From Palaemon carinicauda (Eukaryota; Arthropoda; Malacostraca; Decapoda; Palaemonidae): DNA of 64,000 bases. The position numbers and the translations under genes were made by a program. The number at the start of each line of letters is the position of its first letter. Within the stretch, counting starts at the first letter, position 1. The DNA is taken from the NCBI RefSeq assembly GCF_036898095.1, contig NC_090768.1:53543879-53607878 (forward strand), in the 5' to 3' direction. The notes under the pieces were generated by a model. The model saw only the letters and a list, made by a program, of their open reading frames with translations. It was not told the origin of the DNA and did no database searches. Shown piece after piece: positions 50,858 through 60,310 of the stretch.

Positions 50858-51185
50858 TTATTATTACATGCTAAGCTACAACCCTAGTAGGAAAAGCATG
50901 ATGTTATAAGACTGAGGACTCCAACAGAGATAATAGCCCAGTGAGGAAAGGAAATAAGGAAACTACGAAAGAAGTCATTAACAATTAAAACAAAATATTT
51001 GAGAAACAGTAATAACATTATAAAAAATCTTTCATATATAAACTATAAAAAAAGCATGAGGAAGAGAAATAGGATACAATAGTGTGCCCAGTTGTACCCT
51101 TAAGCAAGAGAACTCTACCCCAAGGCAGTGGGAGACCATGGTACAGAGGCTATGGCACTACCCAAGAATAGAGAGATCAATTGTT
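50858..51185 (-). mobile_element. AAT-tailed dispersed element, antisense copy
   Basis: In reverse complement this reads from 'ggtagtgccatagcctctgt' through 'tcactgggctatta' to 'actagggttgtagcttagc', ending in an AAT-like tail (TAATAATA at about 50,858-50,866). The same family occurs on the + strand at 57,235-57,500 and as the tandem tail units at 59,047-60,117. The (TAA)n end suggests a non-LTR retroelement 3' end, but no coding part is present. Confidence 0.75.
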
Positions 51186-51189
51186 TGAT

Positions 51190-51385
51190 TTTGATTTTGA
51201 CCAAATAAAGGCGGTTCGAGGCAAGTCACCTGACTTATGTGGGCGGTTCTTCATAGTTTCATTGTCCAAAAACCTTATGCATTTGTGGCTGACTCCATCT
51301 CTTCGAACCGTTTGACAAGCAGGTTCGACAACCTGGTTCGACCGTGTGAATCCAGCCTCAGACTGGAAGTTTGGTTGGGATGTAA
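51190..51385. mobile_element. Possible DNA-transposon end fragment
   Basis: This holds the pattern 'ggttcgacaacctggttcg' followed by 'accgtgtgaatccagcctc', with scattered GGTTCGA repeats. The 'gtgtgaatccagcctc' edge looks like a transposon terminal repeat, but the partner end is not visible. The ORFs covering it on both strands do not look like a known protein. Confidence 0.3.
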
Positions 51386-51540
51386 ACGTACCAGTTTCCA
51401 AATAGAGAAAGATGAGAACAAATATCCCTTCCAGGTTTTAAAGTAAGAGACAAAACATTAACTATCATCTCCCCCGATAGGAAAGCTCTAATATGTTTTG
51501 AAATTCTATAAAAAGATAAAACTAGATTACACTAAATGCT
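51386..51540. other. Unassigned spacer
   Basis: Mixed, mildly AT-rich sequence ending in a short (CT) stretch at about 51,540-51,551. I see no gene or repeat. Confidence 0.5.
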
Positions 51541-51558
51541 CTCTCTCTCTCATATTAA

Positions 51559-51561
<3 letters not shown>

Positions 51562-51621
<60 letters not shown>

Positions 51622-51636
51622 TATCATATTAAATAA

Positions 51637-51693
<57 letters not shown>
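51562..51693 (+). repeat. Double (AT)n microsatellite
   Basis: Two AT runs (about 51,562-51,617 and 51,640-51,692) separated by an AT-rich 'aaatatatcatattaaat' spacer. Confidence 0.97.
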
Positions 51694-51697
<4 letters not shown>

Positions 51698-51948
51698 AAC
51701 ATACAGTGTACATATATACACATACACGTTCAGTCACATTCAATATATCCACTAAGACTTCACAAAACATTACCGTCCTTGTATAGAGAGTACATAAGGG
51801 TCAAACACAAAAGAATGCATCAGTGGACTTTTGAATCCGACTGCACAATTGGATTAATGAAAGCAAACTAGGCATGACTTCGTGAACTAATGATGGCCAG
51901 GTTTGGATGTAATCATCATTAACCTTGAGAAGTCCCTTAACTTGTAAG
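51694..51948. other. Unassigned spacer before the minisatellites
   Basis: Non-repetitive by eye. It contains 'gggggagcgggg' at the approach to the 29-bp array. No supported gene. Confidence 0.5.
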
Positions 51949-51949
51949 G

Positions 51950-52803
51950 GGGAGCGGGGAGCATTTAACCTTAAAACACTGGGTCGGGAGCATTGAACCT
52001 TAAAACACTGGGTCGGGAGCATTGAACCTTGCAACATAGGGTCGGAAACATTTAACCTTGCAACATAGGGTTGGGAACATTTAACCTTGCAACATTGGGT
52101 CGGGAGCATTGAACCTTGTAACATTGGGTCGGGAACATTGAACCTTGCAACATTGGATCGGGAGCATTGAACCTTGCAACACTGGGTCGGGAGCATTGAA
52201 CCTTGTAACATTGGGTCGGGAGCATTGAACCTTGCAACATTGGGTCGGGAGCATTTAACCTTGCAACACTGGGTCGGGAGCATTGAACCTTGCAACACTG
52301 GGTCGGGAGCATTGAACCTTGCAACAGTGGGTTGGGAGCATTGAACCTTGCAACATTGGGTCGGGAGCATATAACCTTGCAACATTAGGTCGGGATCATT
52401 TAACCTTGCAACATTGGGTCGGGAGCATTTAACCTTGCAACATTGGGTCGGGAGCATTGAACCTTGCAACATTGGGTCGGGAGCATTTAACCTTGCAACA
52501 GTGGATTGGGAGCATTGAACCTTGCAACACTGGGTCGGGAGTATTGAACCTTGCAACATTGGGTCGGGAGCATTTAACCTTGCAACATTGGGTCGGGAAA
52601 ATTTAACCTTGCAACACTAGGTCAGGGGCATTTAACCTTGCAACATTAGGTTGGGATCATTTAACCTTGCAACATTAGGTCAGGATCATTGAACCTTGCA
52701 ACATTGGGTTGGGATCATTTAACCTTGCAACATTAGGTCGGGGGCATTTAACCTTGCAACACTGCGTAGGGATCATTCAATCCTGCAACATTGGGTAGGG
52801 AGC
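51950..52803 (+). repeat. 29-bp minisatellite, about 29 copies
   Basis: Unit 'ggtcgggagcattgaacc' plus 'ttgcaacattg', 29 bp, repeated with substitutions (att/act, ga/ta, gcaac/gtaac). Because 29 is not a multiple of three, three units make 87 bp. The open minus-strand frame therefore shows a 29-residue period cycling through all three frames (MLPTQCCKV, CSRPNVARL, NAPDPMLQG). Purely periodic, so not a credible protein. Confidence 0.95.
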
Positions 52804-52835
52804 ATCTTTTCCCACATAAAAGTGGGAAAAGATGC
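52802..52835. other. Perfect 14-bp inverted repeat at the junction of two minisatellites
   Basis: 'gcatcttttcccac' (52,802-52,815), a 6-base loop 'ataaaa', then the exact reverse complement (52,822-52,835). The left arm begins in the last degraded 29-bp unit, and the ~53-bp array starts about 10 bp after the right arm. Confidence 0.95.
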
Positions 52836-52845
52836 AGACAAAGAA

Positions 52846-54885
52846 GAAGAAGTTTCCATGAACTTCCAAGAGTTACTTAAACCACAAAAAAAAAAAATTC
52901 ATCAACAGTTTCTAGGAACTTCCAAGAGTTACCTGAACCGCAAAAAAAAACTCACCAACAGTTTCTAGGGACTTCCAAGAGTTACCTGACCCGCAAAAAA
53001 AAAAAAAACTTTACCTGAACTGCAAAAAAATCACCAACAGTTTCTAGGATCTTCCAAGAGTTACCTGAACCGCAAAAAAAAAAATCACCAATAGTTCCTA
53101 GGATCTTCCAAGAGTTACCTGAACTGCAAAAAAAAAAAAAAAATCACCAACAGTTCCTACGATCTTCCAAGAGTTACCTGAACCGCAAAAAAAAAATCAC
53201 CAACAGTTTCTAGGATCTTCCAAGAGTTACCTGAACCGCAAAAAAAAAAATCGCCAACAGTTCCTAGGATATTCCAAGAGTTACCTGAACAGCAAATAAA
53301 TAAAAAAAATCACCAACAGTTTCTAGGATCTTCCAAGAGTTACCTGAACTGCAAAAAAAAAATTCACCAACAGTTTCTAGGATCTTCCAAGAGTTACCTG
53401 AACCGCAAAATAAAAAAAAAATCACCAACAGTTTCTAGGATCTTCCAAGAGTTACCTGAACCGCAAAAAAAAAATCACCAACAGTTCCTAGGACCTTCCA
53501 AGAGTTACCTGAACCGCAAAAAAAAAAAATCACCAACAGTTTCTAGGATCTTCCAAGAGTTACCTGAACCGCAAAAAAAAATAAAAATCACCAAAAGTTT
53601 CTAGGATCTTCCAAGAGTTACCTGAACTGCAAAAAAAATCACCAACAGTTTCTAGGATCTTCCAAGAGTTACCTGAACCGCAAAAAAAATCACCAACAGT
53701 TTCTTGATTCTTCCAAGAGTTTCCTGAACCGCAAAAAAAATCACCAACAGTTTCTAGGATCTTCCAAGAGTTACCTGAGCTGCAAAAAAATCACCAACAG
53801 TTTCTAGGAACTTCCAAGAGTTACCTGAACCGCAAAAAACAAGCCAACAGTTTCTAGGATCTTCCAAGAGTTTCCTGAACCGCAAAAAAAAATCACCAAC
53901 AGTTTCTAGGATCTTCCAAGAGTTACCTGAACTGCAAAAAACTCACCAACAGTTTCTAGGAACTTCCAAGAGTTACCTGAACCGCAAAAAACTCGCCAAC
54001 AGTTTCTAAGATCTTCGAAGAGTTTCCTGAACCGCAAAAAAAATCACCAACAGTTTCTTGGATCTTCCAAGAGTTTCCTGAACCGCAAAAAAAATCACCA
54101 ACAGTTTCTTGGATCTTCCAAGAGTTTCCTGAACCACAAAAAAAATCACCAAAAGTTTCTAGGATCTTCCAAGTTACCTGAACTGCAAAAAACTCACCAA
54201 CAGTTTCTAGGAACTTCCAAGAGTTACCTGAACCGCAAAAAAAATCACCAACAGTTTCTAGGATCTTCCAAGAGTTACCTGAACTGCAAAAAACTCACCA
54301 ACAGTTTCTAGGAACTTCCAAGAGTTACCTGAACCGCAAAAAACTCGCCAACAGTTTCTAGGATCTTCCAAGAGTTTCCTGAACTGCAAAAAAAAATCAC
54401 CAACAGTTTCTTGGATCTTCCAAGAGTTTCCTGAACCGCAAAAAAAAATCACCAACAGTTTCTTGGATCTTCCAAGAGTTTCCTGAACCATCAAAAAAAT
54501 CACCAAAAGTTTCTAGGATCTTCCAAGAGTTACCTGAACCGCAAAAAACTCGTCAACAGTTTCTAGGATCTTCCAAGAGTTTCCTGAAACGCAAAAAAAA
54601 ATATCACCAACAGTTTCTTGGATCTTCCAAGAGTTTCCTGAACCGCAAAAAAAATCACCAACAGTTTCTTGGATCTTCCAAGAGTTTCCTGAACCACAAA
54701 AAAAATCACCAAAAGTTTCTAGGATCTTCCAAGATTTACCTGAACCGCAAAAAACTCGTCAACAGTTTCTAGGATCTTCCGAGAGTTTCCTGAAACGCAA
54801 AAAAAAAAAAATCACCAACAGTTTCTTGGATCTTCCAAGAGTTTCCTGAACCGCAAAAAAAAAAAATCACCAACAGTTTTCCTTG
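52846..54885 (+). repeat. ~53-bp minisatellite with variable A-tract, about 38 copies
   Basis: Unit: 'tttctaggatcttccaagag', 'ttacctgaaccgc', an A-tract, then 'tcaccaacag'. The length runs from about 48 to about 60 bp, mainly because the A-tract varies from 5 to 15. Later units (from about 53,700) increasingly use 'tttcctgaacc' and 'tttcttggatc', with local A-B-A alternation around 53,930-54,800 suggesting secondary higher-order duplication of two to four units. Confidence 0.95.
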
Positions 54886-55017
54886 AGAAAAAAAAAAAAA
54901 AGAATATCCCTAAAACGAACGAAGAAACGTGAGAGTCTCGATAATCGCATAATCTCATTCATCGCATGAGTAGCTCGCCTGACTCATAAGTAATCCTATG
55001 CTCTGAGAAAAAGACTT
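54886..55017. other. Poly-A-rich spacer
   Basis: A 15-base A run, then ordinary sequence with 'cgcataatctcattcatcgc'. Nothing assigned. Confidence 0.5.
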
Positions 55018-55084
55018 GAGGAGGAGGGAGAGGAGGGGAAAGGACAGGGAGAGGGAGAGGGAGAGGGAGGGGGGCGGGAGAGAT
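55018..55084 (+). repeat. Purine-only (GGGAGA)-like simple repeat
   Basis: About 65 bases that are almost all purine on the + strand, with 'agggagagggagaggg' cores. This is a polypurine-polypyrimidine tract of the kind able to form triplex DNA. Confidence 0.85.
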
Positions 55085-55221
55085 GTGGTAAGGGGTTATG
55101 TTTAGTAGTTATATGATATACTAAATCACCAGCTGTTTAAGAAGCCTCTTCAACTCAAGTTATTTGAAATGCAACAGGATAAGCCCTTACTTCAATTTCT
55201 CTTATTATTGTATGTATTTCT
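55085..55221. other. Unassigned spacer
   Basis: No gene or repeat recognised between the purine tract and the LINE relic. Confidence 0.4.
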
Positions 55222-55490
55222 CGCCGTTATCCCTAAATTAAGGGGTCGGTTGCCTGATGCGCCCTCTACATACTCTATCAAACCTCTTCTCTCCATATCA
55301 TCCTTCACCTTATCTTCTTCTTCTCCACCGTTATCCTTACATTAAGGGGTCGGTTGCCTGACGCGTCCTCTCCGATGCCTTCTATCAAAGACATTCCATT
55401 CCACCTAACCCCCTACTCTCCATGTCATCCTTCATCTTATCCCGCCATCTAATTCTCTGCCTTCCTTTCATTTTCTCTTTCTTCAATGCA
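55222..55490 (-). mobile_element. RTE-type LINE relic, extreme C-terminus of ORF2, partly duplicated
   Basis: In reverse complement, 55,490 to about 55,335 translates to GRQRIRWRDKMKDDMES, then ECL, stops, and ASERTRQATDPLM. This is the GRPxxRW / KDDM / RxRxADP terminal block of RTE-like ORF2 proteins. A second partial copy of the last part ('aaggggtcggttgcctga' at about 55,239 and about 55,344) sits 105 bp away on the same strand, so the terminal segment is tandemly duplicated. Stops show it is dead. Confidence 0.75.
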
Positions 55491-55494
55491 AAAA

Positions 55495-55880
55495 TTTACT
55501 TTAATCTTGATTAGATAGTTATCTCTGCTTAACCCGTTGCTGCTGTGGGAGGGATTAGAGGCTGGTTATTGGTATATGATATTTACCAAAAGAAGTTTCT
55601 CAGTAAGCTTAACCTACTACGCTAGATACAGTCAAATTCAAAACTTTGTTGGTAAACTTATCACTCTCTGTTAAGTTCACTTGCAGTGCGCATATGTTCA
55701 TACTGAGGTCAATGTTGTTTTGGGTTCAATTGGCTGAACACTAGCACGGGCTCTTGTCCCAAGAGCATCTCGTAAAGATTTAATACCTATATTGATCAAG
55801 GTGATGGAAATATGAAACAGTAAGACAAAATCTATGAAAAAAATGTAACCGAGGCCCTTTGCGTCATTATATAGTCGTAG
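55495..55880. other. Spacer with a small dispersed-repeat scrap
   Basis: Mostly unassigned. At about 55,845-55,870 the reverse complement contains 'gacgcaaagggcctcggtta', which I recognise from a decapod dispersed repeat. The minus-strand ORF at 55,698-55,940 has no recognisable domain and runs through a microsatellite. Confidence 0.4.
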
Positions 55881-55884
55881 GAGG

Positions 55885-55906
55885 AGATGATGATGATGAT
55901 GATGAT
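55885..55906 (+). repeat. (GAT)n microsatellite
   Basis: Seven GAT units. A complementary (CAT)n tract follows at about 55,976-56,002 and scattered GAT units at about 56,086-56,115. The histidine- and aspartate-rich translation is an artefact. Confidence 0.9.
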
Positions 55907-55975
55907 TTCCACACACCACTTGCATCAAAATTACATACAAGAAATTCCTATCTTCGAAAGATATTTCTAAAAAAT

Positions 55976-56002
55976 CATCACCATCATCATCATCATCATC
56001 AT
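55976..56002 (+). repeat. (CAT)n microsatellite
   Basis: About nine CAT/CAC units, complementary in sequence to the upstream GAT tract 70 bp away, so the two tracts could pair in single-stranded form. Confidence 0.9.
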
Positions 56003-56187
56003 CCGCTTCCCCTTAACCCACTTTTCTCCCTTCCTCACCACTTGGCCAAGGCATGCGACTCCAACGGTCCCGATGGGATAATGATCATGATGGTGATGAT
56101 AAAGGATAGTGATGACAATGAACATGTTCATCCTTGGCATCACTTCAACGCAAGTCTACATGGGAACCATCGTCTGGGAATGTTTAC

Positions 56188-56190
<3 letters not shown>

Positions 56191-56262
<72 letters not shown>
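56191..56262 (+). repeat. (GA)n microsatellite
   Basis: 36 uninterrupted GA dinucleotides. Confidence 0.98.
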
Positions 56263-56677
<415 letters not shown>

Positions 56678-56709
56678 AATTTTTTTGCACATTCAAACGT
56701 GTTTCTTTC

Positions 56710-56892
56710 ATATTTCAAATAAGCCATATATATTAATACATTAAAGTCTGGATTCTCTTAACGACCTCGGGATCAGAGCCCAAGGCCCGCCGGTCCGATA
56801 TCATAGTCTTTGGGCGGTTCCGCCTTGGGCTCTGATCCCGAGGTCGTTAAGAGAATCCAGACTTTAATGTATTAATGTATATGGCTTATTTG

Positions 56893-56898
<6 letters not shown>
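56710..56898. mobile_element. Foldback element: 77-bp inverted arms, 35-bp spacer, inside (TA)n
   Basis: The left arm (56,710-56,786) and right arm (56,822-56,898) are reverse complements with one mismatch that I can see (ATATAT against GTATAT near the outer third). The arms include 'ttaacgacctcgggatcaga' and 'gcccaaggc'; the GC-rich spacer is 56,787-56,821. Both outer ends run into TA microsatellites. No coding content. It may be a MITE-like foldback element that targets or generates TA tracts, or the product of inverted duplication. Confidence 0.9.
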
Positions 56899-56968
<70 letters not shown>

Positions 56969-57005
56969 TGTATACAGTATATATATACACACATATAAAT
57001 TTATG

Positions 57006-57090
<85 letters not shown>

Positions 57091-57123
57091 TGTATACAGT
57101 ATATATATACACACATATAAATT

Positions 57124-57208
<85 letters not shown>
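56894..57208 (+). repeat. Compound (TA)n/(CA)n region with a 120-bp internal duplication
   Basis: TA tract 56,894-56,967, (CA)n 57,012-57,040, and TA tracts 57,041-57,088 and 57,127-57,208. The segment 'actgtatacagtatatatat' with following 'acacacatataaatttatg' occurs at about 56,967 and again at about 57,088, about 120 bp apart. Confidence 0.95.
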
Positions 57209-57211
<3 letters not shown>

Positions 57212-57234
57212 TTTATGTTGAACAGGCTGATATC

Positions 57235-57500
57235 TCTTTATATAGTTACACATGAAAGATCTATTTTAATGTTGTTGTTCTTGAAATATTTGATTTTAAC
57301 AGTACTTTACTTATCTTGTAGTTTATTCATTTCCTTTCCTTACTGGGCTATTTTTCCCCGTTGAAGCCCTTTGACTTATAGCATCCTGTTTTTCCAACTA
57401 GGGTTGTAGCTTAGCTAGTAGCAATAACAATAATGATAATATTAATAATGATAATAATAACAATAATAATAATAATAATAAACATAGTAATAATAATAAA
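57235..57500 (+). mobile_element. AAT-tailed dispersed element copy with (AAT)n tail
   Basis: Shows 'catgaaagatctatttta', 'tactgggctatttttccc', 'ccaactagggttgtagctta' and then an impure AAT/AAC tail at 57,421-57,500. Same family as the antisense copy at 50,858-51,185. Confidence 0.8.
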
Positions 57501-57514
57501 TTCATATATATATA

Positions 57515-57780
57515 TTTTTTTTCCCTGTCAAGCTGCACTGCACTGCCAAACGTATGACTACTCAGTCTCTCAACGTCCCTCGGGTATAAGGGAGAGTAGT
57601 CATACCATAGTGAGAAGGGGTACCCCAAGAGGTACACTCGGAAACCACAATCTCCCACAAAGTACCTCAAAACTGCCGTGTTGTAGTTAGGAAAGGAAGA
57701 AGTGGGTGAGAAGGGCTGAATCTGTGTGTGTGTGTATCTAAATATTTAGCCATCATTTTTGACGGGTCACGTACACTAGT
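57515..57780. mobile_element. Dispersed repeat with a 12-bp internal inverted repeat
   Basis: Contains 'gtatgactactc' (57,552-57,563) and its exact reverse complement at 57,594-57,605. A segment 'gttgtagttaggaaagg' and 'tagccatcatttttgacggg' follows, which I recognise as a common decapod dispersed repeat. Class unknown; no coding potential. Confidence 0.5.
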
Positions 57781-57796
57781 ACCATCATAAAAAAAT

Positions 57797-57798
<2 letters not shown>

Positions 57799-57847
<49 letters not shown>
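57799..57847 (+). repeat. Poly-A tract, 49 bases
   Basis: Uninterrupted A. It could be the tail of the element just upstream read on the + strand. It also produces the polyphenylalanine minus-strand ORF, which is an artefact. Confidence 0.97.
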
Positions 57848-57850
<3 letters not shown>

Positions 57851-57882
57851 ATCAAGCTTAGTTATTTCCTCAGACTATAGTT

Positions 57883-58081
57883 CTATAGTCAATTTTTTTT
57901 AGAGAGGCAGATTTGCACCGACTCGCAGCGGTGCCCCAATAGCTCGGAAAGGTTTCCTGGTCGCTGATTGGTTGGACAAGACAATGCTTACCAATCAGCG
58001 ATCAGGAAACTTTTCCGAGCTAAAAGGGGCACCGCTGCGGGTCAGTGCAAATCTGCCTCGCTAAAAGAAAACGGACTATAG
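57883..58081. mobile_element. Foldback MITE, about 199 bp
   Basis: The whole element is an inverted repeat. Left outer end 'ctatagtc' matches the reverse complement of right outer end 'ggactatag'. The arms include 'gaggcagatttgcac', 'cgcagcggtgcccc', 'agctcggaaa' and 'tcgctgattggt', roughly 85% matched by eye, with a central unpaired stretch at about 57,975-57,990. Non-coding. The TA inside both ends is compatible with a TA-targeting (Tc1/mariner-like) MITE; the target duplication cannot be settled because 'gactatag' is itself repeated on the left (57,873-57,890). Confidence 0.85.
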
Positions 58082-58345
58082 ATCATTGTTAAATTATGGA
58101 CCGTAGCAAAAGGGTGACTTCAGAAAATATTTCTCGGTGTAGAGAGAAGAGATTGTTTTCCTTATGGGTCCCATTAACAGTTAGGCCTGATCCCCGACTC
58201 ATGCCGTCCATTTTTCATAAATTAGAAGAAAGTTCCAGCCATACATATGGAAGCCTTCCAAAATGTAGCAATCTGGGCCATGGCCCCTGGCCAGGATTCA
58301 CGTAACAATTAATGGAGAATAAATATGAAGTAAATGTATAACTAG
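58082..58345. other. Unassigned spacer
   Basis: Contains an open frame at 58,096-58,305 with no recognisable domain and no splice or promoter support. I would not call it a gene. Confidence 0.4.
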
Positions 58346-58348
58346 GGG

Positions 58349-58727
58349 CATTCAGTAGAACGCAGACCTTTCCCGCGGGGGCTTACTTTTCGACCTTGAC
58401 CTTGACCTTTGACTTCAACAATGTAATTGGCGTGGATTATCATACATTCAAATATGAACCAAGTTTATAGACTCTGTGACAACAATGTGCAAACTTATGG
58501 CTGATTACGCGAATTAGACGTTTTACTTGACAGTGACCTTGACCTTTAACCTAGACCTTCCAAAATTTAATAATTTCCAGCTTTTTACATAACAGTTAAC
58601 CCCTGCAAGTTTCATTACTTTACGATTAAAATTGTGGTCAGGAAACTGTTCCCACACACACACACACACTAAGAAACAGAAACAGGGGGTAAAACATAAC
58701 CTCCTTCCAACTTCGTTGGCGGAGGTA
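58349..58727 (-). mobile_element. GGAGGTTATGTTTT repeat family, near-complete copy
   Basis: In reverse complement it starts 'ttacctccgccaacgaagtt', then 'ggaaggaggttatgtttt' and a GT microsatellite with 'gggaacagtttcctg'. It has two 'aaggtcaaggtcaaggtc'-type blocks and ends 'tgaatgcccctagt'. This element is widespread in marine invertebrates and is non-coding; it is usually thought to be a non-autonomous DNA transposon. A truncated sense copy lies at 50,284-50,370. Confidence 0.75.
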
Positions 58728-58802
58728 ATAAGAACATAGTCATCCAAGTGAAAGCAAATGCCTTTAATTGCTTCAGCTACACAGCTTGAATACCAAGAAA
58801 CG

Positions 58803-59034
58803 TTGGAAACGTTCCTGCCTAGCGGTATACTGGACTGGAGTTCAAGACCCGCTCAATCCCGGTGGGTTCCTGTTGCCTCTGTAACTTCATCAGCAGTCAT
58901 TGCCTGGCCCTCCCTGGTCCTAGCTTGATGGAAAAGGGGCTTGGGAGCTGTTCATGTGTACATATGGTCAGTCTCTAGGGCAACGTCACTGTCCCTTGCC
59001 TCTGCCATTCATGAGCGACCTAAACCTTTTAGCC
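58803..59034 (+). mobile_element. tRNA-derived SINE, 5'-truncated
   Basis: Contains a near-consensus Pol III box B ('agttcaagacc', 58,839-58,849), the body 'cattgcctggccctccctgg', 'ggtcagtctctagggc' and the 3' end 'ctctgccattcatgagcg'. Same family as the fuller copy at 63,464-63,776. The box A region is degraded. Confidence 0.8.
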
Positions 59035-59046
59035 TCTTTTTTTTTT

Positions 59047-59231
59047 AATGTTTATATTTGAAAGATCTGCTTAATGTTGATACTGTTCTTGAAATATTCC
59101 AGGTTAATTGTTCATTACATTTCTTGCAGTTTATTTATTTCCTTATTCCCTTTCCTCACTGGGCTATTTTTCCCTGTTGGAGCCCTTGGGCTTTTTGCGT
59201 CCTGCTTTTCCAACTACGGTTGTACCTTAGC

Positions 59232-59283
<52 letters not shown>

Positions 59284-59566
59284 TGTTCATTACTTCTCTT
59301 GCAGTTTATTTATTTCCTCATTCCCTTTCCTCACTGGGCTATTTTTCCCTGTTGGAGCCCTTGGACTTTTTGCGTCCTGCTTTTCCAACTACAGTTGTGC
59401 CTTAGCTAATAATAATAATTATAATAATAATAATAATAATAATTGTTCATTACTTCTCTTGCAGTTTATTTATTTCCTTATTCCCTTTCCTCACTGGGCT
59501 ATTTTTCCCTTTTGGAGCCCTTGGACTTTTTGCGTCCTGCTTTTCCAACTACGGTTGTGCCTTAGC

Positions 59567-59603
<37 letters not shown>

Positions 59604-59726
59604 TGTTCATTACTTCTCTTGCAGTTTATTTATTTCCTTATTCCCTTTCCTCACTGGGCTATTTTTCCCTGTTGGAGCCCTTGGACTTTTTGCGTCCTGC
59701 TTTTCCAACTACGGTTGTACCTTAGC

Positions 59727-59763
<37 letters not shown>

Positions 59764-59886
59764 TGTTCATTACTTCTCTTGCAGTTTATTTATTTCCTCA
59801 TTCCCTTTCCTCACTGGGCTATTTTTCCCTGTTGGAGCCCTTGGACTTTTTGCGTCCTGCTTTTCCAACTACGGTTGTGCCTTAGC

Positions 59887-59938
<52 letters not shown>

Positions 59939-60080
59939 TGTTCATTACTTCTCTTGCAGTTTATTTATTTCCTCATTCCCTTTCCTCACTGGGCTATTTT
60001 TCCCTGTTGGAGCCCTTGGACTTTTTACGTCCTGCTTTTCCAACTACGGTTGTACCTTAGCTGTAGTAGTAGTAGTAGTA

Positions 60081-60116
<36 letters not shown>

Positions 60117-60117
60117 T
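59047..60117 (+). repeat. Tandem amplification of the AAT-tailed element's 3' end, six units
   Basis: The first unit carries the extra upstream part of the element ('tttgaaagatctgcttaatg'). Then units beginning 'ttgttcattac' occur at 59,108, 59,283, 59,443, 59,603, 59,763 and 59,938 (spacing 175, 160, 160, 160, 175 bp). Each has 'tcactgggctatttttccct', 'tttttgcgtcctgcttttcc' and an (AAT)n tail. The spacing varies only with the AAT count. The last tail is preceded by GTA repeats. Confidence 0.93.
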
Positions 60118-60310
60118 GGCTAGTCTCTAGGGCACTGTCACTATCCCTTTACCTGTGCCATTCATGATCCACCTTTAAACCTTTAAGAAGCAAAAAAAGT
60201 TAGATCACCATCTTTAGCTTAGCTGGTAATAATAATACTAATATACGGTCAGTCTCTAGGGCCCTGTCATTATCCCTTAACCTCTGCCATTCATAATCCA
60301 CCTTTAAGAA
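60116..60310 (+). mobile_element. Two SINE 3'-end fragments in tandem
   Basis: 'ggctagtctctagggc' to 'cacctttaaacctttaag' (about 60,117-60,189), then 'ggtcagtctctagggc' to 'cacctttaagaagc' (about 60,247-60,313). Both match the last third of the SINE at 63,464. The short AAT stretch between them shows these were amplified together with the AAT tail units. Confidence 0.75.

Noticed and set aside
51801..52559. 252-codon minus-strand ORF, Cys/Pro-rich
   Set aside because: It is the 29-bp minisatellite read through three frames; periodic and without start context or family.
51950..52803. CRISPR-like array
   Set aside because: Repeat units abut with no spacers, in a clearly eukaryotic context.
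58096..58305. 69-codon ORF
   Set aside because: No recognisable domain, between two transposons, no splice or start support.
59074..59409. ORF with a poly-Asn stretch
   Set aside because: Reads through the (AAT)n tails of the tandem element units.
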